Of a DNA stretch of 64,000 nucleotides, positions 53,975 through 62,757 are shown piece after piece. Each line of letters begins with the position of its first letter. The first letter of the stretch is position 1. Source of the DNA: Paractinoplanes maris (GTDB taxonomy: Bacteria; Actinomycetota; Actinomycetes; Mycobacteriales; Micromonosporaceae). The notes below the pieces were generated by a model. It was not told the origin of the DNA. It was given only the letters and a program-made list of their open reading frames with translations, and ran no database searches. Both the position numbers and the translations under genes were made by a program. The stretch covers positions 1-64,000 of the forward strand of contig NZ_JALPVL010000009.1 in assembly GCF_023544465.1 (NCBI RefSeq). Direction: 5' to 3'.

Positions 53975-55368
53975 GTGAAGTTCCCGTTTTCGATGTCGAC
54001 CACGAGGTCGACGACGACGAAGTAACCGGCCCGGTGCCGGTCGTCGCCGTCGTCGGCCGCCCCAACGTCGGCAAATCAACCCTGGTCAACCGCATCATCG
54101 GCCGCCGCCAGGCCGTCGTTGAGGACGTCCCCGGCGTGACCCGCGACCGCGTCCCCTACGACGCCCAGTGGAACGGCCGCCATTTCACCGTCGTCGACAC
54201 CGGCGGCTGGGAACCGGACGCGCGCGACCGCGCCGCCGCCATCGCCAACCAGGCCGAGATCGCCGTGCAGACCGCCGACGTGGTGGTCTTCGTCGTCGAC
54301 GTCACAGTCGGTGCCACGGACGTCGACGAGGCCGCGGTGAAGATGCTGCGCCGCTCGCACAAGCCGGTCATCCTGGTCGCCAACAAAGCCGACAACCAGA
54401 ACCTCGAGATGGAGGCGGTGTCGCTCTGGTCCCTCGGCCTCGGCGAACCGCACCCCATCTCCGCCCTGCACGGCCGCAGCTCCGGCGACCTGCTCGACGA
54501 CATCCTGGCCGCGCTGCCCGAACCGCCACCGATCGTCGAGGGCGGACCGCGCGGCCCGAGGCGAGTGGCCCTGGTCGGCCGCCCCAACGTGGGCAAGTCG
54601 TCGCTGCTCAACCGCGTGTCGAAAGAGGAACGCGCGGTCGTCGACTCGGTCGCCGGCACCACGGTCGACCCGGTCGACAGCCTCGTCGAGATGGACGGCG
54701 AGCTCTGGCAGTTCGTCGACACCGCCGGCCTGCGCAAGCGAGTCAACCAAGCTTCCGGTACGGAGTACTACGCCTCCCTGCGCACAGCCGGCGCCGTCGA
54801 GGCGGCCGAGGTAGGCGTCGTCCTGCTCGACTCCTCCGAGGTCATCTCCGAGCAGGACCAGCGCGTCCTGAGCCAGGTGGTCGACGCCGGCCGCGCGCTG
54901 GTGATCGCCTTCAACAAGTGGGACCTGGTCGACGCCGACCGCCGGATCTTCCTCGACAAGGAGATCGACCGCGAGCTCAAGCGCATCCCGTGGGCTATCC
55001 GCGTCAACATCTCGGCCAAGACCGGCCGAGCGGTGGACAAGCTGGCCCCAGCCCTGCGCCGAGCCCTGGCATCGTGGGAGCAGCGCATCCCGACGGGCGC
55101 GCTGAACCAGTGGCTGACCGCGCTGACCCAGGCGACTCCGCACCCGGTGCGAGGCGGGCGCGCGCCGCGCATCCTGTTCGCGACGCAGGCCGGCGTGGCG
55201 CCGCCGCGGTTCGTGCTGTTCACGACGGCGCCGCTGGACGCCGGGTACCTGCGGTTCATCGAGCGCAAGCTGCGCGAGGAGTTCGGGTTCGAAGGGTCGC
55301 CGATCGAGCTGTCGGTGAAGCCCCGCAAGAAGACCGGCCCGGGGGGTCGCGGAAAGGCCCACGGGTAG
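53971..55368 (+). CDS. der: GTPase Der (EngA)
   Basis: 465 aa with two tandem GTPase domains: GRPNVGKSTLVNRI, DTGGW, NKAD in the first and GRPNVGKSSLLNRV, DTAGL, NKWD in the second. A C-terminal KH-like domain ends RPRKKTGPGGRGK-like (here KPRKKTGPGG). It is needed for 50S ribosome assembly. Short acidic N-terminus. GTG start coupled to cmk. Confidence 0.96.
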   Translation: MSEVPVFDVDHEVDDDEVTGPVPVVAVVGRPNVGKSTLVNRIIGRRQAVVEDVPGVTRDRVPYDAQWNGRHFTVVDTGGWEPDARDRAAAIANQAEIAVQTADVVVFVVDVTVGATDVDEAAVKMLRRSHKPVILVANKADNQNLEMEAVSLWSLGLGEPHPISALHGRSSGDLLDDILAALPEPPPIVEGGPRGPRRVALVGRPNVGKSSLLNRVSKEERAVVDSVAGTTVDPVDSLVEMDGELWQFVDTAGLRKRVNQASGTEYYASLRTAGAVEAAEVGVVLLDSSEVISEQDQRVLSQVVDAGRALVIAFNKWDLVDADRRIFLDKEIDRELKRIPWAIRVNISAKTGRAVDKLAPALRRALASWEQRIPTGALNQWLTALTQATPHPVRGGRAPRILFATQAGVAPPRFVLFTTAPLDAGYLRFIERKLREEFGFEGSPIELSVKPRKKTGPGGRGKAHG

Positions 55369-55417
55369 GGTTGCTAGTCTGTACAGGTTGCCGCGCGGTG
55401 CTAGTGCCGGGCGGCGG

Positions 55418-55494
<77 letters not shown>

Positions 55495-55502
55495 GCATCT
55501 GA

Positions 55503-55543
55503 AGGCCGTTGAAATGGGCATAAGTCCAGTTCAACGGCCTCTT
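55503..55543 (+). terminator. Terminator after tRNA-Pro
   Basis: AGGCCGTTGAA (55503-55513) pairs with TTCAACGGCCT (55530-55540), followed by CTTTGCT. It lies 8 nt after the tRNA, within the left end of the island. Confidence 0.8.
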
Positions 55544-55677
55544 TGCTGTCCGCTCTTGGGCCCCTCGGATGCGGCGAGAACCTGAGGGCTGGGGACCACC
55601 TGGGGACCATTAAGCGCTGGAGCACCTCGGGCAGGTGGCTCATGATTGGACGGAGCTGACAACCAAGGAGCCTCGAC

Positions 55678-56469
55678 GTGCGCTACTTCCCGCCGCCCTC
55701 GTGGCCGCCCTCGTCATCGTGGCCGCCTCCCGCGGATGGCTGGACACCTCCGGAGGGGTGGAAGCCGCGCAATACGCTACCGATCGCACCTGATGGTGGT
55801 GGCTACTTCCTCCCGCCGCCTCCAGACGCTCCGAAGCGCCCTGAGTTGACGCCGGGCGAGAAGGCGGAGATTCATCTCCGTCGGGTCACCCGCATGTTGG
55901 GCATGTGGGCGCGAGAGGTCCAGCGTGCGGCGCATAGCTACTACCAGGCCGCTCTAAAGGCGGCTTGGACCGACCGAGCGATTGAGTACGGCGAGGATTG
56001 GTCACCATCGCAGGAGGACCTAGCGATGGCCATGGAGGAGACTTGGACTCGCGGCTACCACCTCATCATGGGCGCTTACCAAATGGAGCAATGGTTGAAC
56101 GCCTATCTGAAAGCGTCCGGCACGGATGTCGAGGACACAGAGGTATCAGAGGACAGGCAAATTATGCAGGTGCTGCGTAACGCCATCGAGCACCTGAGTG
56201 ACGCACGTCTCGGCGAGGCGGTGGCGCGGAAAGATGCCGCGAATACGAAGTGGAAGAACCCGAGCATTGACAAACTGCCCGGGGGAGCGCTCTTCCTTGG
56301 CTTCGGTCCTGGCGATCATGAATACGTTTTCGGCCTCGTAGAGGTGAAGTGGCTATTTGACGCGGCAAAACGGTATGCACACGTAGACACTCCACCGGAA
56401 ATGCTCGACTTCGAGCCAAGTGACATCGACTTCGAGAACATGCAGTATGGCTACGACGACGGTTCCTGA
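55678..56469 (+). CDS. HEPN-like protein with Pro/Trp-rich N-terminus
   Basis: 263 aa. Residues 1-55 are rich in Pro and Trp (FPPPSWPPSSSWPPPADGW). The rest is mostly helical (IHLRRVTRMLGMWAREVQRAAHSYYQAAL). At residues 167-172 the sequence is VLRNAIEHLSD, an R-N-x3-H motif of the HEPN (RX4H) type used as the RNase active site in many toxins and defence proteins. The assignment rests on that motif in a helical context and is tentative. GTG start with AAGGAG upstream. First gene of the island. Confidence 0.6.
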   Translation: MRYFPPPSWPPSSSWPPPADGWTPPEGWKPRNTLPIAPDGGGYFLPPPPDAPKRPELTPGEKAEIHLRRVTRMLGMWAREVQRAAHSYYQAALKAAWTDRAIEYGEDWSPSQEDLAMAMEETWTRGYHLIMGAYQMEQWLNAYLKASGTDVEDTEVSEDRQIMQVLRNAIEHLSDARLGEAVARKDAANTKWKNPSIDKLPGGALFLGFGPGDHEYVFGLVEVKWLFDAAKRYAHVDTPPEMLDFEPSDIDFENMQYGYDDGS

Positions 56470-56552
56470 GGTCTCGCCCAGCTAGCCGTTAGTGAGGCCG
56501 CTGACCGGCACCTACGCGCTCGGTCAGCGGCCTCACTTCGGAACAGCCCTGA

Positions 56553-57407
56553 TTACACGGCTGCAAGCCGTGGGTGATTCAGGGATCGTGGTGCTTTGAG
56601 GTGGGCGCTAAGGGCATCGCCAGCCTCATCAATCGAGCGTTGATCCGGGTGTAGGTACCGCTGTGTGGTGGTGAGCGATCCGTGCCCGGCGATCTTCCGC
56701 AGTACGTGCACCTTGACGCCGGCGTCGGCTAGCCAGGTCAGGCCGGTGTGCCGCAGGTCGTGCCGCCGCAAGTGCTCGTAGCCCAGCGCCGTGACCACCT
56801 CGTCCCAGTGCGTGGCGTCCCGCAGCACCGCGGTACTAATCCGGCCGCCGCGCGGGCCGGTGAACAACCGGGCGTCCGGTCCGGGCGCCGAATCGAGTCG
56901 CTCGATCAGCATCGGTCGGACCTCTTCGATGATCGGTACCTTGCGGGCGCGCTTTCCCTTGGTGCCTTTGTCGATCAGGCCGCCCGGTCCCGGGGTGGTC
57001 TGCCTCCGCACAGTCCACGTCCACGTTGCTCGGTCGATGTCCCCGGCCCGGACGCCGGACACCTCGCCGATCCGGGCCGCGGTGCACGCGGCGAAGGTGA
57101 CGATGTGACCCCACCCGGTGAACTGACCGTGTGACCGGGCGATCAGGGCGTCCGCAAGGGTGGTCAGGGATTCCCAGCTCGGCAGGGCAAGCGTGCGCGG
57201 ATCGTCCAACTCGTCTTCGGCCCGTTGGTACTCACGCTGCCAACCGGTGACTCGCGCGACGTTGCGGTCCACCACACCATCGCGGACAGCCTGCTCAAGG
57301 ACCCTGACCAGGATGGCAAGGGTGTTCTTGACAGTGGAGCGGCTGCACTCGTCCTCGATCCACGAGTAGACGGCCCGGTCCACGAGACCCACCGCTACGG
57401 CCCACAT
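56553..57407 (-). CDS. Tyrosine integrase, N-terminally truncated
   Basis: 284 aa. The catalytic domain is complete: Arg in ACTAARIGEVSG, HDLRHTGLTWLADAG, GHGSLTTTQRYLHPD with the Tyr. The end of the core-binding domain is present (SRSTVKNTLAILVRVLEQAV). The arm-binding N-terminus (usually 60-100 residues more) is absent: an in-frame stop lies 10 codons upstream, and the gene starts right at the att-like repeat at 57411. It likely integrated the island into tRNA-Pro; now possibly inactive. Confidence 0.88.
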   Translation of the reverse strand: MWAVAVGLVDRAVYSWIEDECSRSTVKNTLAILVRVLEQAVRDGVVDRNVARVTGWQREYQRAEDELDDPRTLALPSWESLTTLADALIARSHGQFTGWGHIVTFAACTAARIGEVSGVRAGDIDRATWTWTVRRQTTPGPGGLIDKGTKGKRARKVPIIEEVRPMLIERLDSAPGPDARLFTGPRGGRISTAVLRDATHWDEVVTALGYEHLRRHDLRHTGLTWLADAGVKVHVLRKIAGHGSLTTTQRYLHPDQRSIDEAGDALSAHLKAPRSLNHPRLAAV

Positions 57408-57410
57408 CGC

Positions 57411-57457
57411 GCTTGACGTGCGGAGACGCCAACATCAACGGCCTGGGGATCGTGCGG
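57411..57457 (+). repeat. att-like repeat R1 (partial)
   Basis: TTGACGTGCGGAGACGCC then ACGGCCTGGGGATCGTGCGG matches the segment just before and into the attR core at 61335-61384 with decay after CCTGGGG. It abuts the truncated integrase start. Confidence 0.75.
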
Positions 57458-57594
57458 TTCAGCGGGAGTCGGCACGTCCTACAGTGTCAGAGCTTGAGCA
57501 AAGACCTCTACCTGCGTCATGCTGCGACTACGAGAAGCACTACTGACCGAGATCATTTTTGGGGCACGCCTTGGCGAGTAGTGAAAAGCAGACC

Positions 57595-58398
57595 ATGCGC
57601 TCAACGTGGCTTTTCTTCTCGGTCATTTTGGCTGTTTTGTCCGGAGCTGCTCAGCTGGTTGCTAGTGGGGTTGGGACGGCGCTCTTTGCTGTACTCTGCG
57701 CGGCATCTCTATCTTTCCTACTTTATCGCTTGTCGCGCGACCGGCTTTCCGCAAGATTTCTACAGCTAAAAAGCGAGCGCGATGCCTTGATGGGTGCCTT
57801 ACATCACGTTACTGTATCGGCTGATGCATCATTCTCCGAACAGCTGTCTCTCACTTTCGAGGTTGGGGAAAATTCATCGGATGACCTGGTTCACCAAATT
57901 GCAACAACTACCCCTCGGAATGCTTTGAATTATCGAGCCTTCTACCCGGTGGTACCCAACACTCGGGAAACCCCTGAATTCAAATCAATGTCGCTCAAAG
58001 GGCGCGTGCTGAATCCACTGGGTACTAACCTTGAAATCCTTCCGGTTCTTACGGACCGTTGGATTCGAGTCCTCGCCATCTTTCGACCTGAAATCAAGAG
58101 TCCCTGCCGCTGGTTGGTTGATTACAAGTCTCCTGGGCTATGGGATCCGTTGCGCGTTACGGGCCACGACACTTTGACTTGGCAAGTAAGGCGAAACCCG
58201 GCAATGGTTGAGGCCGACTCGATAAACATCACCTTGGAGTTCGTTCCGCCGGAAAATCGGATGCTATCGGTTGCGGAGCGGAAGGGGAGAGGTGAGGTGA
58301 AGACCAAGTTGTCTTCGGCAAAAGGCGTAACAATTGTCGTATGGCAAGCATTCGTAACCGGATCCGACCTGTTCGTCTTCGATGTGACTATGGAATAA
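57595..58398 (+). CDS. Two-TM protein with beta-rich cytoplasmic domain
   Basis: 267 aa. Two TM helices at the N-terminus (WLFFSVILAVLSGAAQLVA and LFAVLCAASLSFLLYRL) are followed by a soluble part rich in predicted strands (LSLTFEVGE, WIRVLAIFRPEIKS, DSINITLEFVPPE, GVTIVVWQAFVTGSDLFVFDVTME). The layout recalls two-TM effectors of bacterial immunity, but no family is assigned. TTG starts up to 36 bp upstream are possible. AT-richer than core genes. It lies in island segment two. Confidence 0.7.
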   Translation: MRSTWLFFSVILAVLSGAAQLVASGVGTALFAVLCAASLSFLLYRLSRDRLSARFLQLKSERDALMGALHHVTVSADASFSEQLSLTFEVGENSSDDLVHQIATTTPRNALNYRAFYPVVPNTRETPEFKSMSLKGRVLNPLGTNLEILPVLTDRWIRVLAIFRPEIKSPCRWLVDYKSPGLWDPLRVTGHDTLTWQVRRNPAMVEADSINITLEFVPPENRMLSVAERKGRGEVKTKLSSAKGVTIVVWQAFVTGSDLFVFDVTME

Positions 58399-58450
58399 GG
58401 GCTCTATGGCAGCGCTGAGGTTCCTCCCGCCAGTCGGCCGGTGTGGTGGT

Positions 58451-58584
58451 GGGGACCAAATGGGGACCACACGGTACGCACGCTGGTGGGCGGACCTGCA
58501 CACTTGACCCTTCGCATGAACGCTAGGCATCGGGCTTGACGTGCGCAAACGTCGACTCCAACGGCCTGGGGGTTAAGGAGTCGG
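58451..58584 (+). repeat. att-like repeat R2 (134 bp)
   Basis: It aligns along its length with 61251-61384. Shared blocks include GGGGACCA..TGGGGACCACACGGTACGC, GACCTGCACACTTGA, TTGACGTGCG and CTCCAACGGCCTGGGGGT. The tRNA-matching core is degraded after GGGGGT (reads TAAGGAGTCGG). Confidence 0.88.
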
Positions 58585-58595
58585 GGCTGCAAGGG

Positions 58596-60701
58596 CTATG
58601 CCAGAAAAAGATTGCGGTCCACAATACCTAACATCGCGAACAAAGACAGCAGCGGACGCAACACCCGGCGCTGCCCAAATCCGTCGGCGGGAAAATAGCC
58701 ACTATCAAGCACATCGACGCCGGACGCGGATGCAAAATGAAGACTCACATCCATAAAAGACTCGGCCGGATACAACCATTGCTTGGCGTCGCGCCCAGCG
58801 AGTAACGAATACACGTCCTCGCTCTCCTCGCTTAGCGTTTGAGGCTTCAGCAAATCTTGAGACTCGAGCCACCGCCTGGCCAGTGAATCCGAGTCGCAAA
58901 TAAGATCGGCCTTAGTGAGTACTATAGTCGCCGGCACGGGCACGAACGGATCCTTAGGGCCTCTGCGGTATTCCCTCAACACGTCAATAGGGGCGGTGAA
59001 GCCGGAGGGGGCCGGCCAACGATTCTTTCCTGGCGGCACCAAAGCCGGGACCGCTGATACAGGATCGACAACGAAAATATAGCCACTTGCTCCAGCTACG
59101 ACACTGGCAGCACGCGCGCTATCGAGTCCGTAGAATGTCTCGCCGGCCACGTCGAAGAAGACGACCGAAAACGAACGGCCGGCGTAGCGACTGTCAATCC
59201 TGGTTGCGTATGTTATTCCAGAGCTATACGCCATCGTTTTCGCCAACTGCCTCCGCTCCTTGCAGAACGGATCTACGGTGCCCTGGAAGTAGGACCGTTC
59301 GATTCCGCGATGCAAGGGTGCGAGACTTATGCCGAAAAATTTCTGTACATCGGCGTTGCGCCTCAGTTCGTTGATCATAGCTGCGAGCAGAAGGGTCTTT
59401 CCCGCAGCGACGCCTCCAATAAGACCGATCACTACGGGGGGACCGAACTCACCCATGAGATCTGGAATAGCGTGCCTGATCCTGGATTGGCACCGATCTT
59501 CGTGCACTACCGTGCATTCACGCATGACGTCGAGCCGTCCATCCGGTACGCTCTCGACCAACTTCCTGTACTGACTATCGTCGATTGGGATACTAGCTCT
59601 GGCGAACTCATCTATTGAAAAGGAACCTTGCGTATGATCATGCCAGTTGGGGATTTTGCCACCACACACGGGGCAGCGCAGCGTCTTGGACGGATGTGCC
59701 GGGCGCCTTATTAGGTTAATTTTCTGTCGTTCTTGTGTTGGAACGCGGCAGCATTCGTACGTCGACTCGCCCTCGGTCGGGCCCACGATTCCCCTTACAG
59801 CGCGACGCAGTTTCGATGCGGGCGTAGAACTCCGTCTTTGGAAATCGGCTTGGCGATCTCGAAGTGCCAGGAATATTGTTCGCTCGAACGCGATGCGCTC
59901 GGGTGCGATCGGGGGTGGTGGCAACGGCGTTGGTTCGGGCTGCCCTTTCTTGGCGCTTCCGTAAGCCCGGTTAACTACTAGACCAAGCTGGTCAGCCGAC
60001 GCTGTCGTAAGCCGCTGAGGCTCAGGCCAATTTCGCTTACGCATTCGGGAATGCAGCTGTGTATAAATATTATTGAGTGTTAGGTATTGTTCGCCGTTTG
60101 GTATGCCGTCACTAAGAAGCGAGATCAGTTCTCCAGTAAAAGCGGTGTGCGTTTCTCCTGCCACGGCTATCGCGTTGGCCGGGCTCGCCGTTAAGACGTA
60201 AGCGCCGGCTATCTCCAGTTCATTTCTGACATCCTTCGCATCTGGAGAAAGTCCCAGCAATGCGGCTCTTCCTGAAAAGCAGCAGTCGAGTATTACGACT
60301 CTGACTGCCGCTTTGCTCTCTAGAATTACTTCGCGAATTAGATCATACTGCACTGCGCTAAACGCTGGCCTTTGGGGACTCGTCTTAGGGAGGGATAGGT
60401 AAAGGTCGCCCCTGCGTCGCCCGCTGATACCGTGGCCGGCGTAGTAAAACAGAAGCATATCCTCGGCGACGTCTGCGGCAGACTCCAGGGCCACACCTAC
60501 GGCATCTTGATCCGGGGGATTTATTAACCTAGTAGAATTCGCTGCCGGAATAGCGCCTAAATATGCGTCGGACAACGTTGACGCAAAGTCCGAGGTACTC
60601 TGCTCGACGGCTGGCAGGTTCGGCATGTTGTCGTATCGACTTACGCCGACATAAACGGCACGAGATCTGGCGGGATCAAATTTGATCATTCTGCTGTCCA
60701 T
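58596..60701 (-). CDS. Caspase-like protease fused to zinc linker and P-loop GTPase
   Basis: 701 aa. Residues about 10-245 are a caspase/metacaspase-like C14 domain: VYVGVSRYDNMPNLP, catalytic His in FYYAGHG (H90) and Cys in ILDCCFSG (C141), TASPANAIA. A Pro-rich linker follows, then a possible zinc knuckle (CPVCGGKIPNWHDH, C343/C346, and C396/H400/C404). The C-terminal GTPase has GLIGGVAAGKT (K435), FFDVAGE (D517 to E521) and LTKAD (596-599), the G1, G3 and G4 motifs. It probably couples a GTPase switch to proteolysis. Its start overlaps the EACC1-like gene by 26 bp (ATG 60701; ATG 60689 also possible). Confidence 0.88.
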   Translation of the reverse strand: MDSRMIKFDPARSRAVYVGVSRYDNMPNLPAVEQSTSDFASTLSDAYLGAIPAANSTRLINPPDQDAVGVALESAADVAEDMLLFYYAGHGISGRRRGDLYLSLPKTSPQRPAFSAVQYDLIREVILESKAAVRVVILDCCFSGRAALLGLSPDAKDVRNELEIAGAYVLTASPANAIAVAGETHTAFTGELISLLSDGIPNGEQYLTLNNIYTQLHSRMRKRNWPEPQRLTTASADQLGLVVNRAYGSAKKGQPEPTPLPPPPIAPERIAFERTIFLALRDRQADFQRRSSTPASKLRRAVRGIVGPTEGESTYECCRVPTQERQKINLIRRPAHPSKTLRCPVCGGKIPNWHDHTQGSFSIDEFARASIPIDDSQYRKLVESVPDGRLDVMRECTVVHEDRCQSRIRHAIPDLMGEFGPPVVIGLIGGVAAGKTLLLAAMINELRRNADVQKFFGISLAPLHRGIERSYFQGTVDPFCKERRQLAKTMAYSSGITYATRIDSRYAGRSFSVVFFDVAGETFYGLDSARAASVVAGASGYIFVVDPVSAVPALVPPGKNRWPAPSGFTAPIDVLREYRRGPKDPFVPVPATIVLTKADLICDSDSLARRWLESQDLLKPQTLSEESEDVYSLLAGRDAKQWLYPAESFMDVSLHFASASGVDVLDSGYFPADGFGQRRVLRPLLSLFAMLGIVDRNLFLA

Positions 60702-61065
60702 TGCGGTCTAGTGACACCCGTGCAGCTTCGATTTCCGACGGATTTGTCGAGCCCTGACCGTCAATGCGGATAACTATGCCGTCGGGCAGGGTTATCGTAA
60801 TTGATGGCGCATTATCGATCGAGGGTTTCGACCTATCACGAGTCACCCAGCTTACAAGAGATGAGACCAGCACAGTAAGTAGCCCGCCAGAACCAACCGC
60901 GACGACGATTCCATCTGATAACGCTCCCATCGATCCGCTGGTGGGAGGGGGAGTCGCGATGCGTACTCGGCCCCGTAAGGCGTCCTCTGCGCGAAGCCAC
61001 TCACCCAGCGCTTCCTGTTGGCTAGATCCATCAGAGCTTGCAATGGTCACCACCAGCTCGGTCAA
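60676..61065 (-). CDS. EACC1-like effector-associated protein
   Basis: 129 aa. SSQQEALGEWLRAEDALRGRVRIATPPPTSGSMGALSDGIVVAVGSGGLLTVLVSSLVSWV followed by a ubiquitin-like beta tail (SITITLPDGIVIRIDG) matches the effector-associated constant component 1 pattern as I recall it. EACC1 proteins accompany caspase, trypsin and other effectors in NTP-dependent conflict systems. TTG start at 61065 with GGAGG about 5 nt upstream. Translationally coupled to the caspase-GTPase gene downstream. Confidence 0.75.
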   Translation of the reverse strand: MTELVVTIASSDGSSQQEALGEWLRAEDALRGRVRIATPPPTSGSMGALSDGIVVAVGSGGLLTVLVSSLVSWVTRDRSKPSIDNAPSITITLPDGIVIRIDGQGSTNPSEIEAARVSLDRNGQQNDQI

Positions 61066-61250
61066 AGCCCCTCCTCGATATTCAGAGTCACAAGCGTAGA
61101 GGCATGGAACACCCAGGACGTACAAGCGAGGGGTCACTAGCGGTGTGCCACGACTGTCGCTCCTGTCACCGCTGTCACTGGACGGGTCTGACCTGGGAGA
61201 AGGTGAGTGACCCGGAGTCAGTGAGTGTCACTCCGCGGCAGTGGGACCTT

Positions 61251-61384
61251 GGGGACCACTGGGGGACCACACGGTACGCGCGTTAGTGCGCAGACCTGCA
61301 CACTTGAGCCGCGGCCGAACGCTGCGCATCGCGTTTGACGTGCGGAAACATCCACTCCAACGGCCTGGGGGTCAAGGGGTCGCA
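61251..61384 (+). repeat. att-like repeat R3, running into attR
   Basis: Homologous to R2 and, in its last 50 bp, to R1. It includes the GGGGACCACT-GGGGGACCAC pair and ends in the intact 43-bp core. It occupies most of the gap between the EACC1-like start (61065) and the IS; 61066-61250 holds GC-rich inverted repeats (around GTGTCACTCC) but no gene. Confidence 0.88.
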
Positions 61385-61407
61385 GGTTCAAATCCTGTCA
61401 GCCCGAC
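61365..61407 (+). repeat. attR core
   Basis: Exact copy of 55450-55492. It is followed by two further short copies of TGTCAGCCCGAC-like sequence (61408-61436), giving three tandem 14-bp units before the IS481-type element. Confidence 0.9.
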
Positions 61408-61447
61408 ACTGTCAGCCCGACACTGTCAGACCGACCAGTGTGATGTC

Positions 61448-62412
61448 TCAAGACATCGGAAACCCCTGAACCCGCGGTTGTGGGTTCAGGGGTTTTCTTT
61501 TTCGGTGTGGGTCCGGGTGGTCGGCCGGGGGGTGGTAGCGCTTGGCAGGGTCGAGGGTGAGTTCGCGGAGGAGTTCACCGGTGGCGGCGTTGATGATCCG
61601 GATGTTGAGGTCTTGGACCAGCACCAGGATGTGGGTTCGTCCGACGCCGATGGAGTAGAGCTGTCCGCTGTAGCGCAGGGTGATCTTTCCGGCTTTGTCG
61701 ATGCGATCGTGGCGGAGCCGTTCGTGGGTTTGGTTGCTGGGTTGCTGGCTGGGGCGGGCCTGATACGCGGTGGCCGGGGTGCAGCGCTGCGGTAGGGAGT
61801 GGTGCGGGCGGTGGTGGTTGTATTCGTCGACGAACGCGTCGATCAGGGCCTGTAGTTGAGGCAGGCCGGTGGGTTGGGTCGGCTGGGCGCGGAGCCATTT
61901 CTTCAGGGTTTGCTGGAAGCGTTCGACTTCGCCGCAGGTGGTGGGATGGTTCGGGCGGGAGTTTTTCTGGGTGACTTTGAGGCGGTGCAGTTCTTGTTCG
62001 AGGCCGTTGCGTCCGCGGCTGCCGCGGAGGCTGCCACCGGATAGGCGGGTGGTGAACACCATGCCGTTGTCGGTCAGCGTTGAGGCCGGAACACCATGCG
62101 CGGCACGGTTTCCCGGAATTGCTGCCGTACGACGGCGCCGGTGATCCTCGGGTGGGCGGTGACCGTGAGGGCGTAGCGGGAGTGGTCGTCGATCCAGGAC
62201 AAGATTTCCACGTCGGTGCCGGGCCGGCCGTCGGGGCGGGTGAGCCGGTAGTGGGTAAAGTCGGCTTGCCAGCATTCGTTGGGCTGTTCGGCGGCGAAGC
62301 GGATGTAGGAGCTCTTGGGTCGTTTGGCCGGCTCGGGCATGACCAGCCCTTGGGCGGTCAGGTATCGGGCGATCGTGGCCCTCGAGACGGTGGTGAGCCG
62401 GCGATGAGCTCC
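61448..62412 (-). pseudogene. IS481-type transposase, frameshifted
   Basis: The 5' part (from about 62412, reading RRLTTVSRATIARYLTAQGLV, then PEPAKRPKSSYIRFAAEQPNECWQADFTHY and ILSWIDDHSRYALT) and the 3' part (STLTDNGMVFTT, GEVERFQQTLKKWLRAQP, DEYNHHRPHHSLPQRCTP) are in different frames, shifted near 62095-62105. The DDE residues (D in QADFTHY, D in LTDNGMV, E in GEVERFQ) are otherwise kept. TGATGTCTCAAGACATC at 61441-61457 may be the terminal inverted repeat. A degenerate insertion sequence immediately beyond attR. Confidence 0.85.
61461..61499 (-). terminator. Hairpin at the end of the IS481-type element
   Basis: AACCCCTGAACCC (61461-61473) pairs with GGGTTCAGGGGTT (61482-61494), followed by TTCTTTTT on the plus strand. 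It lies inside the transposase 3' coding end near the terminal repeat. Confidence 0.7.
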
Positions 62413-62757
62413 TATAGGTGCGCTTCTACGAATTTGCGGTCGCCGAGCACCGGACCAGCATGCCGCAGGCCACTGCTCAAAAGTAGAGCTAGTCGCCGAG
62501 ATCCAAGCGCGGTTCGGGGGTGCCGCGAGACGGCTTGCCCGGCGACCGACCAGTTATTTTTTCCTACGGCGTACGTGACCAAAGCTGGCTACCGTCAGCC
62601 GCACCCGAGAGTGGACCCTCTAGCAGGACAGGGCGCCATCCGTGTCGGCGTGGTCCGATGTACCTGCTGTCAGCGGGGCTTGACTCATTCACCGTGCGCC
62701 AAATCGGGCATCGTATACGAGCTCCTGTGTAACGGATTGATTGCTTAACGTGATTGG
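62413..62757. other. Intergenic remnant region
   Basis: No intact gene. A short plus-strand frame near 62420-62490 reads VRFYEFAVAEHRTSMPQATAQK then stops, perhaps the tail of a lost gene cut by the IS481-type element. The rest holds nothing I recognise. Confidence 0.5.

Noticed and set aside
61365..61436. Second tRNA-Pro gene
   Set aside because: Only the 3' half (from the anticodon loop) is present, the acceptor 5' strand and D-arm are missing; it is the attR copy.
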